Origin: Phycisphaerae bacterium
GTDB lineage: Bacteria > Planctomycetota > Phycisphaerae > Tepidisphaerales > Tepidisphaeraceae
Direction of reading: 5' to 3'
NCBI GenBank assembly: GCA_014380825.1
Contig: JACMJD010000692.1
Location: 1 to 16,463 of the forward strand
Length of the DNA: 16,463 bases
Shown here: positions 1 to 7,659 of the stretch, in pieces
Position numbering within the stretch: position 1 is the first letter of the stretch
Layout: each line of letters begins with the position of its first letter
Made by a program: the position numbers and the translations under genes
The notes under the pieces: generated by a model
What the model saw: only the letters and a program-made list of their open reading frames with translations
Databases searched by the model: none
Told to the model about the DNA's origin: nothing

Positions 1-330
1 CTAGAAGCCAGCGAGCTCAGATCAATCTACGCAACCAACCCCCACTTCCACGGCGAACCGGTCGACGACAATGCGGTGTTGGTTCAATTCACTTACTACG
101 GCGACACCGACTTCAACGGCGTCGTCGACTTCGACGACTACAGCCGGATCGATTTCGGCTTCACGAATAGCCGCTCGGGCTGGCTCAACGGCGACGTCGA
201 TGGCAACGGCATCGTCGATTTCGATGACTTCTCACTGATCGACGGGGCGTTCAACACACAAGGAACCGCTCTGCGGCCCGGCGTGCCTTCGCTCGCAGGG
301 AAGTCCGGCAAGGCGCCGGCCAAGTCTTGA
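1..330 (+). CDS. 3' end of a secreted protein with a C-terminal EF-hand (dockerin-like) module
   Basis: The reading frame is open from the first base of the window (Leu-Glu-Ala-Ser-Glu...) to the TGA at 328-330, so this is the last 109 residues of a gene that starts upstream. The visible part contains two tandem calcium-loop motifs, GDTDFNGVVDFDD and GDVDGNGIVDFDD. Each has Asp/Asn at loop positions 1, 3, 5, 9 and 12, as in EF-hand or dockerin type I loops. The tail is short and basic (GKSGKAPAKS), with no PEP-CTERM. The segment aligns almost residue for residue with the C-terminus of the GH18 chitinase at 8049-9887, including the preceding 'LExS...GEPxDxxAVLVxFTYYGDTDF' stretch and the GKSGK tail. 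The missing N-terminal part may therefore be another extracellular enzyme or a surface protein. Its catalytic identity cannot be known from this window. The module suggests calcium-dependent folding or attachment outside the cell. Confidence 0.8.
   Translation, partial: LEASELRSIYATNPHFHGEPVDDNAVLVQFTYYGDTDFNGVVDFDDYSRIDFGFTNSRSGWLNGDVDGNGIVDFDDFSLIDGAFNTQGTALRPGVPSLAGKSGKAPAKS
100..261 (+). repeat. EF-hand/dockerin-like module, copy 1
   Basis: This 162-base, 54-codon module encodes two 'GDxDxNGxVDFDDxSxxDxxF' half-repeats and ends in AFNTQ. The same module, with the same length, is present at 609-770 and 8112-8273. The three copies are similar at both protein and DNA level, which points to duplication or gene conversion among secreted-protein genes. 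Confidence 0.85.
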
Positions 331-360
331 TTTGTCCGAACCGCGCCCTCGCGGACGGAT

Positions 361-391
361 CGCTGCCGCCGAAACTGGGCGCGGGGCAGCG
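361..391. terminator. candidate bidirectional terminator hairpin between convergent genes
   Basis: Bases 361-367 (CGCTGCC) are perfectly complementary to 385-391 (GGCAGCG). An inner GCC/GGC pairing at 368-370 and 378-380 can extend the stem. It lies in the 62-base gap between two convergent stop codons (330 and 393), where a shared terminator is expected. There is no T-tract on either side, so it is not a textbook intrinsic terminator and the call is tentative. Confidence 0.35.
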
Positions 392-392
392 G

Positions 393-3300
393 TCAGCGCC
401 GACGGCGTCGGATCGTTCCGATACAGCCGGCGGTCGCGAGGAGCATTGCCGCGCTCGGTTCCGGCACGGCCGCCAGGAATCCGGCGGCGTATTGTTCGCC
501 GAACTGGCCGAGGTGCATCATCACCAACTGAAGCGAGGGCGTGTCCATTCCAGCATCACTGCGATCGCTGCCATTGAGATACGCCATCGCACGGCGGAGC
601 GTGCCGGACTGCGTATTGAAAGCGTGATCCATCAATGAGTAGTCGTCGAAATCGACGACGCCGTTGAGATCGAAATCGCCGCGGAACCATTCGGTGCCGC
701 CGGCGTTGAAGCCGTTGTCGGTGCGGCTGTAGTCATCGAAATCGACGACGCCGTTGAAGTCTGTGTCGCCGTAATACGTGTACTTGACGAGTACATCGGA
801 ATCAGCGACCGCAAAGCCGTCGAACGTCGCGGTCGCACCGTAGACAGTGTGATACTGCTGGCCGGATAGCACGCCCAGCGTGGTGTTATTCGGCGTCGCG
901 CTGGCGGCGGCACTGCTGGTGATGCCGGGGCGGTTCCACAAGCCACCGTTTCGCGCGAAGGCGATCTGCGATTGCACGAGTGACTTGGCCGTGCCGGTGA
1001 GAATCAGGTCGTTGTTGTTCAAATTCAGCGTGCCGGTTGGCGCGGCGCCGCCGTGCATCAGTAGCGATCCGACGCGGCTGACCGAGGCGGCGGTTCCGTT
1101 CGAAGCGATCGTCAATCGACCGTGAAGGTCAATCGTGTTGTCGCGCACGAAGTTGGCGGTGACGTTGCCGAGCGCGCCGACGATCGTCGTGCCGGTGGCA
1201 TTGATCGCGCCGGTGTTTGCGACCGCCTCGAAATCTTTCGTTCCTGGTCCGCTGATCGTGGACAATCCTGCGAACGCGTTGAAGAAGACCGCGGTGCTGC
1301 CGAGCGTGACTGTGAAGTTGCCGGAAGCCGTGTTGTTAAACGTGTCGTAGAACGTCGTCGCGCCGTTGCCGGTGACGGTGATCTGGCCCGCGTTCGTGAC
1401 CGGCGCGAACACATCCGTGCTGCCGCCGCTGAAGAACATCAGGTTGTTGTTGGTGATCAATCCCGCTTGCAGCGTTCCACGGCCGCTGACCACTCCCTGG
1501 TTCGCCATGGCGAAGCCGTTGTTGTTGAACTCGCCGCCGCTGAGCTGAATCGCGCCGAAATTGCTCGCCAACCCGGACGTGTACGACACCGTATTTCCGG
1601 TCACGGCCTGGATTTGTCCGGCGGACGTATTCGTGTTCGCTGCGGCGGTTAAGCTGAGCTCGCCATTCTCCGCGCGGATCACGCCGTTGTTCAGAACGCG
1701 ATTGGCGACCTGACCCGCTCCCTTGATCGATACGGCATTCGTGATCGTCCCACCCAGCAGCCGCGCGCCGCTGCCTTGCAGCGTGATCGGCACGCCGTTC
1801 ACGAAGTTCGGCTGAAGGTTCAGCGTGCAATTCGGTGCGACGATGAACTGGCTGCTGGGATCTTGGATATCAATTGCCTTAATCACCAACGGGACCGTGG
1901 GCAGATCCGCGCGCACCGTGCCGCCGTTCATGACCAACTCCGGCTCGATGATTCCGCCGCCGGAGATCAATCCACCGCCATTGGCGGCGTTGGCTTGGTT
2001 GAAGACCTGCCCGCTCAGTCCCGTGAGCGATCCGCCGTCCAGCCGGATCGTGTTGAAATTGTTGATCAAGCCCGCCCGCAGGCTCGTGCCCGGGCCAACA
2101 TGGATGGTGGCCGCCGTCGTGTTGGTGATGTTGGAGATAGCCAGAGCGCCTGTGGGCGTGATGTTGCCGAGGTTATTGACTGTTCCGCTGATCGTGCCCG
2201 CGCCGTCAACCAGCGCGCCGGCCTCGTTGCTGATCGCGATGGAGCCGACGGTCAGCGTGCCGTTCTCCATCGTCAGCCGATTACGGTTCAACAGCGCGCC
2301 AGTCAGTGCCCCGCCGCGACTGACGATCTGACCTTCATTGCGGAACGTGCCTGCGATCGTGCCGCCGAGCTGGGTCATCCTGCCTGCGAACACGCCACCG
2401 GTTGCGCCGCCCACGATCGTTCCACCCGGGTCGAGCTCAAGGCCGTGCATCGAAGCGTCGCCGCCGAAGAAGTTGCCGCTGAACGTGACGACCGCCGGCG
2501 TGACTTCCAGTCGTCCGCCGCTGAGCAGGTAAGTGCCCGTGACGTTCGGGACCAGCCCGCCCAACCCACCGACGAAAAGCACTCCATTGACTTTGTGTAC
2601 CCCGCCAGTCTGTTCGAACAGTCCCGTTCCGCTGCCGAGGCCCTCTGACGCGACGACGGCCTCCAAACCATTGATATCAAGCGTGCCGTTTTGTAGTTGG
2701 TACAGACCGCTGGTGATCATTTGTCCGAACGTAACCGCGCCGAGCAGTGGATTTCGGTTCGCGACGCTCACCGCACCGCTGCTTTGCGTCATCGAGCCGT
2801 TCTGCACGGACAACACGTCGCTCGTTAAGATGGTGCCGTTACCGCTGAGCGTGTACCGGCCGGTGCTGCTGTATCCGACGGTAATGGACTGCGCAGTGTG
2901 CATGGCGCCGTTTTGCGCGAAGAACCCGGGGCCGCCGTAGCCGATGCGTTCGTCGATGACGGAGGTGTTCAACTGCGAATTACCGCTCAGCAGATACGTG
3001 CCGGCGCTGCCCGCGCTGACGCCGATGTTCAGCCCGGCCAGTCCCGCGCGAACGGCGGTGTATGACACGCTGCCGCCGGTTTGATTGAACGTACCCGCGC
3101 CGCTGCTTCCGAGGTCGAACACCGCATCGCCGTTGTTCGCCTGAATGCTGAGACCGCCGCCGCTCATGTTGTAGGCGCCATAGCTGCCGGGTTGTTGGGC
3201 AATGATGAGCTTCGGCATGCCGGCGGAGCCGTTGCCGCTTTGCGCGAATGTTCCGCCGCCCGCGTTGCCCAGCGTTACGAACGCGCCCGATCCGACGTTA

Positions 3301-3977
3301 AGGAATCCATCGCCGCTCAGGGAGTAGAAGCCGGAGCCGCCAACGCCGTCGCCCAGCGTGATCGACGCGCCGATATCCGCGCGCCCGCTGTCTTGCACGA
3401 AGGTCCCAAAACCAAGTTGGCCGATCACTACTTTCGTGCCGCTCTGGTTTCCCAGAGTGGCCGCGTTGACCGAAAGGTTTCCGCCGTTGGCGATCGTGTA
3501 GAAGCCACGACCGTTCACCGTGGTTCCCAGCAGCAGCCCGGCAGTGCTGAACGACCCGCCCGGGTTGACAGAGTTGAAGCCGCCACTGTTCACAAACGCG
3601 CCCTTGCCGGTCGTGCCGATCTCCTCGAGGAACGTGCTCAACGAATTGTTCTGCGGCAAGTTGACGGTGTTCATGCCGATCTGCGTCGTATTGTTGATGT
3701 GCAGGTTCAACGTCGTCACGCCGCCGGCGTTCTGTACGACGGTGCGGGTGCTGGTGTCGGTATTGACGACAAACGTGTCATCACTAAAGGCCGGCAGCAC
3801 GCCGCCGGTCCACAACGCCGGCGTGTTCCAGTTGCCAGTGCCAATCCCGCCCAGCCAGGTGCGGTTGGTGGCCGACGCGTCGGCGGGCGCGAACAGCGGC
3901 GCGGCGGCCACCACAGCGGCGAGCAACGATTTGGATTTCGAGATACGCACGGCGGGCGTGGCGATTCGACGAGACAT
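393..3977 (-). CDS. large PEP-CTERM surface protein with beta-solenoid repeats and EF-hand module
   Basis: This is a predicted exported surface protein of 1194 residues. The frame is open further upstream, but the best start is the second ATG of 'MKMSRR' (3975-3977). AAGGAG at 3985-3990 sits 7 bases ahead of it, and only about 1 base ahead of the first ATG. A basic n-region and hydrophobic segment (SLLAAVVAAAPLFAPADASA) form a signal peptide. Most of the protein consists of Gly/Asn/Ser/Thr-rich imperfect repeats of the types 'GxFxQxGG', 'GxYxLSGxGxL' and 'xIGxxGxG', as in autotransporter-like beta-helix passengers. Near the C-terminus comes the duplicated 'GDTDFNGVVDFDDYS' EF-hand module. The last 24 residues are a PEP-CTERM sorting tag: VPEPS, a hydrophobic stretch, then RRRRR. 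It is probably anchored or exported by an exosortase system. It has no recognisable enzyme domain. The gene lies downstream of the repressor on the same strand, with a 146-base gap. Confidence 0.85.
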   Translation of the reverse strand: MSRRIATPAVRISKSKSLLAAVVAAAPLFAPADASATNRTWLGGIGTGNWNTPALWTGGVLPAFSDDTFVVNTDTSTRTVVQNAGGVTTLNLHINNTTQIGMNTVNLPQNNSLSTFLEEIGTTGKGAFVNSGGFNSVNPGGSFSTAGLLLGTTVNGRGFYTIANGGNLSVNAATLGNQSGTKVVIGQLGFGTFVQDSGRADIGASITLGDGVGGSGFYSLSGDGFLNVGSGAFVTLGNAGGGTFAQSGNGSAGMPKLIIAQQPGSYGAYNMSGGGLSIQANNGDAVFDLGSSGAGTFNQTGGSVSYTAVRAGLAGLNIGVSAGSAGTYLLSGNSQLNTSVIDERIGYGGPGFFAQNGAMHTAQSITVGYSSTGRYTLSGNGTILTSDVLSVQNGSMTQSSGAVSVANRNPLLGAVTFGQMITSGLYQLQNGTLDINGLEAVVASEGLGSGTGLFEQTGGVHKVNGVLFVGGLGGLVPNVTGTYLLSGGRLEVTPAVVTFSGNFFGGDASMHGLELDPGGTIVGGATGGVFAGRMTQLGGTIAGTFRNEGQIVSRGGALTGALLNRNRLTMENGTLTVGSIAISNEAGALVDGAGTISGTVNNLGNITPTGALAISNITNTTAATIHVGPGTSLRAGLINNFNTIRLDGGSLTGLSGQVFNQANAANGGGLISGGGIIEPELVMNGGTVRADLPTVPLVIKAIDIQDPSSQFIVAPNCTLNLQPNFVNGVPITLQGSGARLLGGTITNAVSIKGAGQVANRVLNNGVIRAENGELSLTAAANTNTSAGQIQAVTGNTVSYTSGLASNFGAIQLSGGEFNNNGFAMANQGVVSGRGTLQAGLITNNNLMFFSGGSTDVFAPVTNAGQITVTGNGATTFYDTFNNTASGNFTVTLGSTAVFFNAFAGLSTISGPGTKDFEAVANTGAINATGTTIVGALGNVTANFVRDNTIDLHGRLTIASNGTAASVSRVGSLLMHGGAAPTGTLNLNNNDLILTGTAKSLVQSQIAFARNGGLWNRPGITSSAAASATPNNTTLGVLSGQQYHTVYGATATFDGFAVADSDVLVKYTYYGDTDFNGVVDFDDYSRTDNGFNAGGTEWFRGDFDLNGVVDFDDYSLMDHAFNTQSGTLRRAMAYLNGSDRSDAGMDTPSLQLVMMHLGQFGEQYAAGFLAAVPEPSAAMLLATAGCIGTIRRRRR
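609..770 (-). repeat. EF-hand/dockerin-like module, copy 2
   Basis: This 54-codon module inside the PEP-CTERM protein encodes GDTDFNGVVDFDD and GDFDLNGVVDFDD loops and ends in AFNTQ. It is collinear with the copies at 100-261 and 8112-8273. Here it is followed by about 50 further residues and a PEP-CTERM tag rather than ending the protein. Confidence 0.85.
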
Positions 3978-4123
3978 TTTCATGCTCCTTGAAGACAGAT
4001 AGGGCCGACGCAAACGAGATGTGGCGTCAAAAATGAGATAGCGGCCAAATCCATTAAACAAACGTGACAAATCTTTGAGGTGACGATTCAGGCGGGAAAA
4101 GCGTGATCCGGGGCACGGGAGAA

Positions 4124-5284
4124 TCAGCTTGCGGCGATGGCGCTTTCGGCAACTTCCGGTTGGTTCCAACCGCCGTAGAGCAGCTCGGCCATCGCGAGCC
4201 AGGCAGCGGTTTCGGCGGAGCCGGTGCCGGGCTCGTCCCACAGATCAAACCGCACGCGATCGACGAGCTGTGGCAGAACCATCGAGCGCGTGAGGCGAAC
4301 CAGGGAATTCCCGAACGCGGGATTTCGCGTGAACGGACTGACCAGCACGAGCCGGTGCGGGCGAACGAAGTTCACGGCATTGGCGAGCGAACAGGCGAGA
4401 TACTGTGACATCTCATCCAGCGCCGGATCTTGTCCCGTCGCTTCGAAGCGCACGGCACGGGCTTGCAGCGATGCCGACGGCTCCGTCTTTTTCAGCGCGC
4501 GATCGCGCATCGCCAGAAACGGACTGCTGACGATTCGTTCCAGGCAACCGGTGTGGCCGCAGAAACAGCGCTCGGTTTCGACGAAGTGGCGCGTGTGGCC
4601 GAGCTCATTGCCGCCCGTGGCACAGCCGCGGTTGGGGCGACCGTTGACCAGGATTGCCGCGCCGAGTCGGCCATCCTCGATCCAGGCGAGCAGAACATCC
4701 TGTTCATGATCCGCGCGGTGCGTCAGCAGCCAGCGTGCGGCCAGCGCGTGCATATCGTTTTCCAGGACAACCGGCACACCGCCCGCCGCGTCGAAGATGG
4801 GCGACAGGTCCGCCGCCGGTCCACCTTTCATCGCCGAGCTGAACAGCAGGGCGTGCGATTGCTGATCGACGAAACCCGTGACGCTCACGCCGATGCCCAG
4901 CGTGCGAGGATCGCGATGCTTCGCCAGCAGCGCCGCCGCCGTCGGAATCAGCTTTGACGTATCGCCGCAATGTTTGATGTGAACGCGCTCGAGCATCGTG
5001 CCCACCAGACCCAGCCGACACACATCCGTGCGGCCGGGCATCAACGCCAAGCCGATCACATGTCGCCGGCCCGGATCGATCTCCAGCGGCACGCGCGGAC
5101 GTCCCGCGCCGTTGCTCGTTACGGCGGCGGGGCACTCGCGCAGCAAGCCTTCGCGCAGCATCGTCTCGGCGAGCGAGCCGACTCCATTGGGAGTCAGGCC
5201 CGTCCGCTCGTGCAGTTCCGAGCGACTCAGCCGGCCCTCGGTCCAGAGGGCGCGGAAGACTTGTCGTTGGCGGGTGTCAATCAC
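4124..5284 (-). CDS. ROK-family transcriptional repressor, NagC/Mlc-like
   Basis: This 386-residue protein is likely the sugar-responsive repressor of the surrounding chitin/GlcNAc genes. Residues about 5-50 form a winged helix-turn-helix (RQRQVFRALWTEGRLSRSELHERTGLT...). The rest is a ROK fold: GVSVTGFVD near 132-140, ENDMHA at 175-180, and an intact zinc signature with ELGH at 227-230 followed by CFCGHTGCLE with Cys240, Cys242 and Cys247. In NagC/Mlc-type ROK repressors these elements bind the effector sugar or sugar phosphate and transmit the signal to the DNA-binding domain. The start is GTG (5282-5284) without a clear Shine-Dalgarno; the nearby ATG at 5298-5300 is out of frame and soon hits a stop. 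It is divergent from the nagB fusion across 132 bases. A palindromic site almost touches its own start codon, suggesting autoregulation. The family call is firm; the effector is inferred from the neighbours. Confidence 0.88.
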   Translation of the reverse strand: MIDTRQRQVFRALWTEGRLSRSELHERTGLTPNGVGSLAETMLREGLLRECPAAVTSNGAGRPRVPLEIDPGRRHVIGLALMPGRTDVCRLGLVGTMLERVHIKHCGDTSKLIPTAAALLAKHRDPRTLGIGVSVTGFVDQQSHALLFSSAMKGGPAADLSPIFDAAGGVPVVLENDMHALAARWLLTHRADHEQDVLLAWIEDGRLGAAILVNGRPNRGCATGGNELGHTRHFVETERCFCGHTGCLERIVSSPFLAMRDRALKKTEPSASLQARAVRFEATGQDPALDEMSQYLACSLANAVNFVRPHRLVLVSPFTRNPAFGNSLVRLTRSMVLPQLVDRVRFDLWDEPGTGSAETAAWLAMAELLYGGWNQPEVAESAIAAS

Positions 5285-5288
5285 GCTG

Positions 5289-5312
5289 ATTAATATACAT
5301 GGAAATAGTAAA
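5289..5312. promoter_or_regulatory. candidate ROK-repressor operator at its own start (weaker site)
   Basis: A perfect left half-site ATTAATAT (5289-5296) is followed by 8 bases and a right half-site ATAGTAAA (5305-5312) that matches ATATTAAT at 6 of 8 positions. The geometry is the same 8-8-8 as at the other three sites. It begins 5 bases upstream of the repressor GTG codon, so binding there would block transcription or initiation of the repressor gene. Confidence 0.6.
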
Positions 5313-5376
5313 TCGTTCCACGTTTCTCCGTTTCGTCCGAAAATACCGCTGCTGGATCGATAAATCTTGTGTTCTA

Positions 5377-5400
5377 ATTAATATTCCGTAGGATATTAAT
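5377..5400. promoter_or_regulatory. palindromic operator upstream of the nagB fusion
   Basis: ATTAATAT (5377-5384), an 8-base spacer and ATATTAAT (5393-5400) make a perfect inverted repeat in an AT-rich island. It ends 16 bases before the nagB ATG and directly precedes the Shine-Dalgarno AGGAG (5406-5410). A repressor bound here would block transcription of the fusion gene. AT-rich palindromes of about this length are typical NagC/Mlc sites in enterobacteria. Confidence 0.75.
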
Positions 5401-5416
5401 CATCCAGGAGTCCACG

Positions 5417-7372
5417 ATGTCGACCCATGCCGCGACCCACGAACACAGCGGAGCCAGCCCGGAAAAGATCCCAACGCTGGTCTTTCCCGACTCATCGCAG
5501 GTTGACCGCGCCATCGCCGCACGAATCGCCGAGCTCATCCGCGCCAAGGCCGCGAAGGACCAGTCGTGCGTGCTCGGATTGGCCACCGGATCGACGCCGA
5601 TCGGGGTGTATGAAGAGCTCGTTCGACTTCACAACGAAGAGGGACTCTCGTTCGCCAACGTGATCACGTTCAACCTCGATGAATACTTTCCGATCGAGCC
5701 GCGCAGCCTCCAGAGTTATCGCCGGTTCATGAACGAGCATCTGTTCGATCGCATCGACATCGGCAAAGAAAACATCCACATCCCCGACGGCACGATTCCG
5801 CTTACCTCGGTGAACGAATACTGCGCCGAGTACGAACGCGCCATCGAGCGCGCCGGCGGAATCGATCTCCAACTTCTCGGCATCGGCCGAACGGGTCACG
5901 TTGGGTTCAACGAGCCCGGCAGCGCGCGCGACAGCCGCACGCGATTGATCACGCTCGATCGCGTGACGCGCCTCGACGCCGCCAGCGATTTCTTCGGCGA
6001 GCAGCACGTCCCGCGCCGCGCGATCACCATGGGTGTCGGCGCGATCCTCGCCGCCAAGTGCGTCGTCATGCTCGCGTTCGGCGAAGGAAAGGCGCCCGTC
6101 GTCGCCAAGGCGATCGAAGGGCCGATCACCTCCTCCATTGCCGCCAGCTTCTTGCAACAACATGCGAACGCGACCGTTTATCTCGATGAAGGCGCCGCCG
6201 CCGAGATCACGCGGCAGAAAAGTCCGTGGCTCGCCGGGCCGGTCGAATGGAACAAGGCGACCATCCGCAAAGCGACGATCTGGCTGGCGCTGCACGTGAA
6301 GAAACCGATCCTGAAACTGACCGATGAAGATTACAACGAGCACGGCCTTCAGGATCTGCTGGCCGCGCACGGGTCGGCGTACGACATCAACCTCGACGTC
6401 TTTCGCTGGATGACCGAAACGATCACCGGCTGGCCGGGCGGGAAACCGGAAAGCGCCAAACGTCCCGGCGATATCGATCGCCCGACCGATGCGATTTTCC
6501 CGAAGCGCGTGCTTGTCTTCTCGCCACATCCGGACGATGACGTGATCAGCATGGGCGGCACGCTGATTCGCCTGGTCGATCAGGGTCATGAAGTACACGT
6601 CGCGTATCAGACCAGCGGCAACATCGCGGTGTTCGACGCCGATGCGATTCGCTTCGCGGACTTCGCGGCCGAGTACAACCGGTTGTTTCAAGTCGCGGCC
6701 GGAACAGGTGCAGCACAGTCGGCGAAGATAGAGCGACACATCGAAGAATTTCTGCGCAACAAAAAGCCCGGACAGGTCGACAGCCCCGAAGTTCAGCAGA
6801 TCAAGGGCCTGATCCGTCGCGGCGAAGCAAGGGCAGCGGGAAGAGATTGCGGCGTGCCGACCGATCGCCTGCACTTCATGGATCTCCCGTTCTACGAAAC
6901 TGGAACCGTCCGAAAGAAACCGCTCGGCGAAGAAGACATTCGTCTCACGGTCGATCTGCTCGAACAGATCAAGCCGCACCAGGTTTACGCCGCCGGTGAT
7001 CTGTCCGATCCGCACGGCACGCACCGCGTGTGCCTGTCGGCCGTGTTCCGCGCGTTCGATCGATTGAAAGATCGCGCCTGGGCCAAGCAATGCGAGATCC
7101 GTCTGTATCGCGGCGCCTGGCAGGAATGGGAGCCGGACAAAATCGAATTGGCCGTGCCGCTGAGTCCGTCGGAATTGGGGCGCAAGCGCAGCGCGGTGTT
7201 CAAGCATCAGAGTCAAAAGGACAAGGCGATGTTCCCCGGCGCCGACGAGCGCGAATTCTGGCAACGCGCCGAAGAGCGCAATCACCAAACCGCGCGCGTC
7301 TACGATCAACTCGGACTCGCAGAATATGAAGCGATCGAAGGGTTCGTTAGATGGCGCCCGGAGTGGCAATGA
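5417..7372 (+). CDS. nagB: glucosamine-6-phosphate deaminase-like protein fused to a PIG-L/LmbE deacetylase domain
   Basis: This 651-residue two-domain cytosolic enzyme has a good Shine-Dalgarno (AGGAG at 5406-5410). Residues about 20-290 are NagB-like: GLATGSTP (54-61) for phosphate binding, NLDEY (86-90) containing the catalytic-base Asp88, and GIGRTGHVGFNEPG (155-168) with His161 and Glu166. In E. coli NagB the equivalent motif is GVGNDGHIAFNEP, so the active-site Asp is Thr159 here. Residues about 362-650 are a PIG-L/LmbE zinc deacetylase domain with SPHPDDD (369-375) and HGTHR (533-537). The family includes GlcNAc-PI and related N-acetylglucosaminyl deacetylases. Deaminase-LmbE fusions of this size are known, for example in Bacteroidetes. 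I infer that it could take GlcNAc-6-P through deacetylation and deamination to fructose-6-P, replacing a separate NagA. The Asp-to-Thr change leaves open that the deaminase half has altered activity. Confidence 0.85.
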   Translation: MSTHAATHEHSGASPEKIPTLVFPDSSQVDRAIAARIAELIRAKAAKDQSCVLGLATGSTPIGVYEELVRLHNEEGLSFANVITFNLDEYFPIEPRSLQSYRRFMNEHLFDRIDIGKENIHIPDGTIPLTSVNEYCAEYERAIERAGGIDLQLLGIGRTGHVGFNEPGSARDSRTRLITLDRVTRLDAASDFFGEQHVPRRAITMGVGAILAAKCVVMLAFGEGKAPVVAKAIEGPITSSIAASFLQQHANATVYLDEGAAAEITRQKSPWLAGPVEWNKATIRKATIWLALHVKKPILKLTDEDYNEHGLQDLLAAHGSAYDINLDVFRWMTETITGWPGGKPESAKRPGDIDRPTDAIFPKRVLVFSPHPDDDVISMGGTLIRLVDQGHEVHVAYQTSGNIAVFDADAIRFADFAAEYNRLFQVAAGTGAAQSAKIERHIEEFLRNKKPGQVDSPEVQQIKGLIRRGEARAAGRDCGVPTDRLHFMDLPFYETGTVRKKPLGEEDIRLTVDLLEQIKPHQVYAAGDLSDPHGTHRVCLSAVFRAFDRLKDRAWAKQCEIRLYRGAWQEWEPDKIELAVPLSPSELGRKRSAVFKHQSQKDKAMFPGADEREFWQRAEERNHQTARVYDQLGLAEYEAIEGFVRWRPEWQ

Positions 7373-7376
7373 TCAA

Positions 7377-7407
7377 CGCGAACAAGTTCGCGGCTACACG
7401 TTTAGCC
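7377..7407 (+). terminator. two adjacent hairpins just after the nagB stop
   Basis: CGCGAAC (7377-7383) and GTTCGCG (7386-7392) form a perfect inverted repeat 4 bases past the stop codon. It is followed by GGCTA (7392-7396) and TAGCC (7403-7407); the two share base 7392, so they are probably alternatives. No T-run follows. They could terminate transcription or protect the 3' end of the mRNA. The support is structural only. Confidence 0.35.
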
Positions 7408-7549
7408 CCGAAGCGGAATCGTAACGAAATCTCGCCGTCCTTACGACCACAATCCCCGGCCCCGCCAGCGGTTGGGCCAATCACTCAAAAAAACGAAAAA
7501 TAGCCTGAAATCGGCCGCTTTTTGCATTTCCTGGGGTATTATTTGTCCA

Positions 7550-7565
7550 TCGGACATTCGTCCGA
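7550..7565. promoter_or_regulatory. short perfect inverted repeat upstream of the HTH gene
   Basis: TCGGAC (7550-7555), ATTC, GTCCGA (7560-7565) is a perfect 6-base inverted repeat, preceded at 7545-7548 by another GTCC. It lies about 95 bases upstream of the small helix-turn-helix gene, in the 287-base gap 7373-7659. It could be an operator or a leader hairpin. Apart from this and the hairpins after nagB, I see nothing else recognisable in that gap. Confidence 0.25.
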
Positions 7566-7659
7566 TTCGCGCCGCCGTTCTGGCTGACGCGAGATTTCAA
7601 AACACTTCTTGTGATGCGTACGCACGCGCACTCACATATCGCGCAAAGGGGAAAAGATC

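Noticed and set aside
1000..3700. Repetitive DNA in the PEP-CTERM gene considered as a CRISPR or satellite array
   Set aside because: The repeats are imperfect, in frame and vary in length. They reflect Gly/Asn/Thr-rich protein repeats, with no constant repeat-spacer pattern.
3978..4241. N-terminal extension of the PEP-CTERM protein to 4241
   Set aside because: It would overlap the end of the repressor gene, put 88 Arg-rich residues before the signal peptide, and ignore the AAGGAG at 3985-3990 that fits the ATG at 3977.
5492..7369. 625-codon open frame on the minus strand opposite the nagB fusion
   Set aside because: It mirrors the real gene in GC-rich codons, has no domain motif, no ribosome site and an Arg/Asp-rich composition typical of antisense shadows. 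The plus-strand frame has clear NagB and PIG-L motifs.
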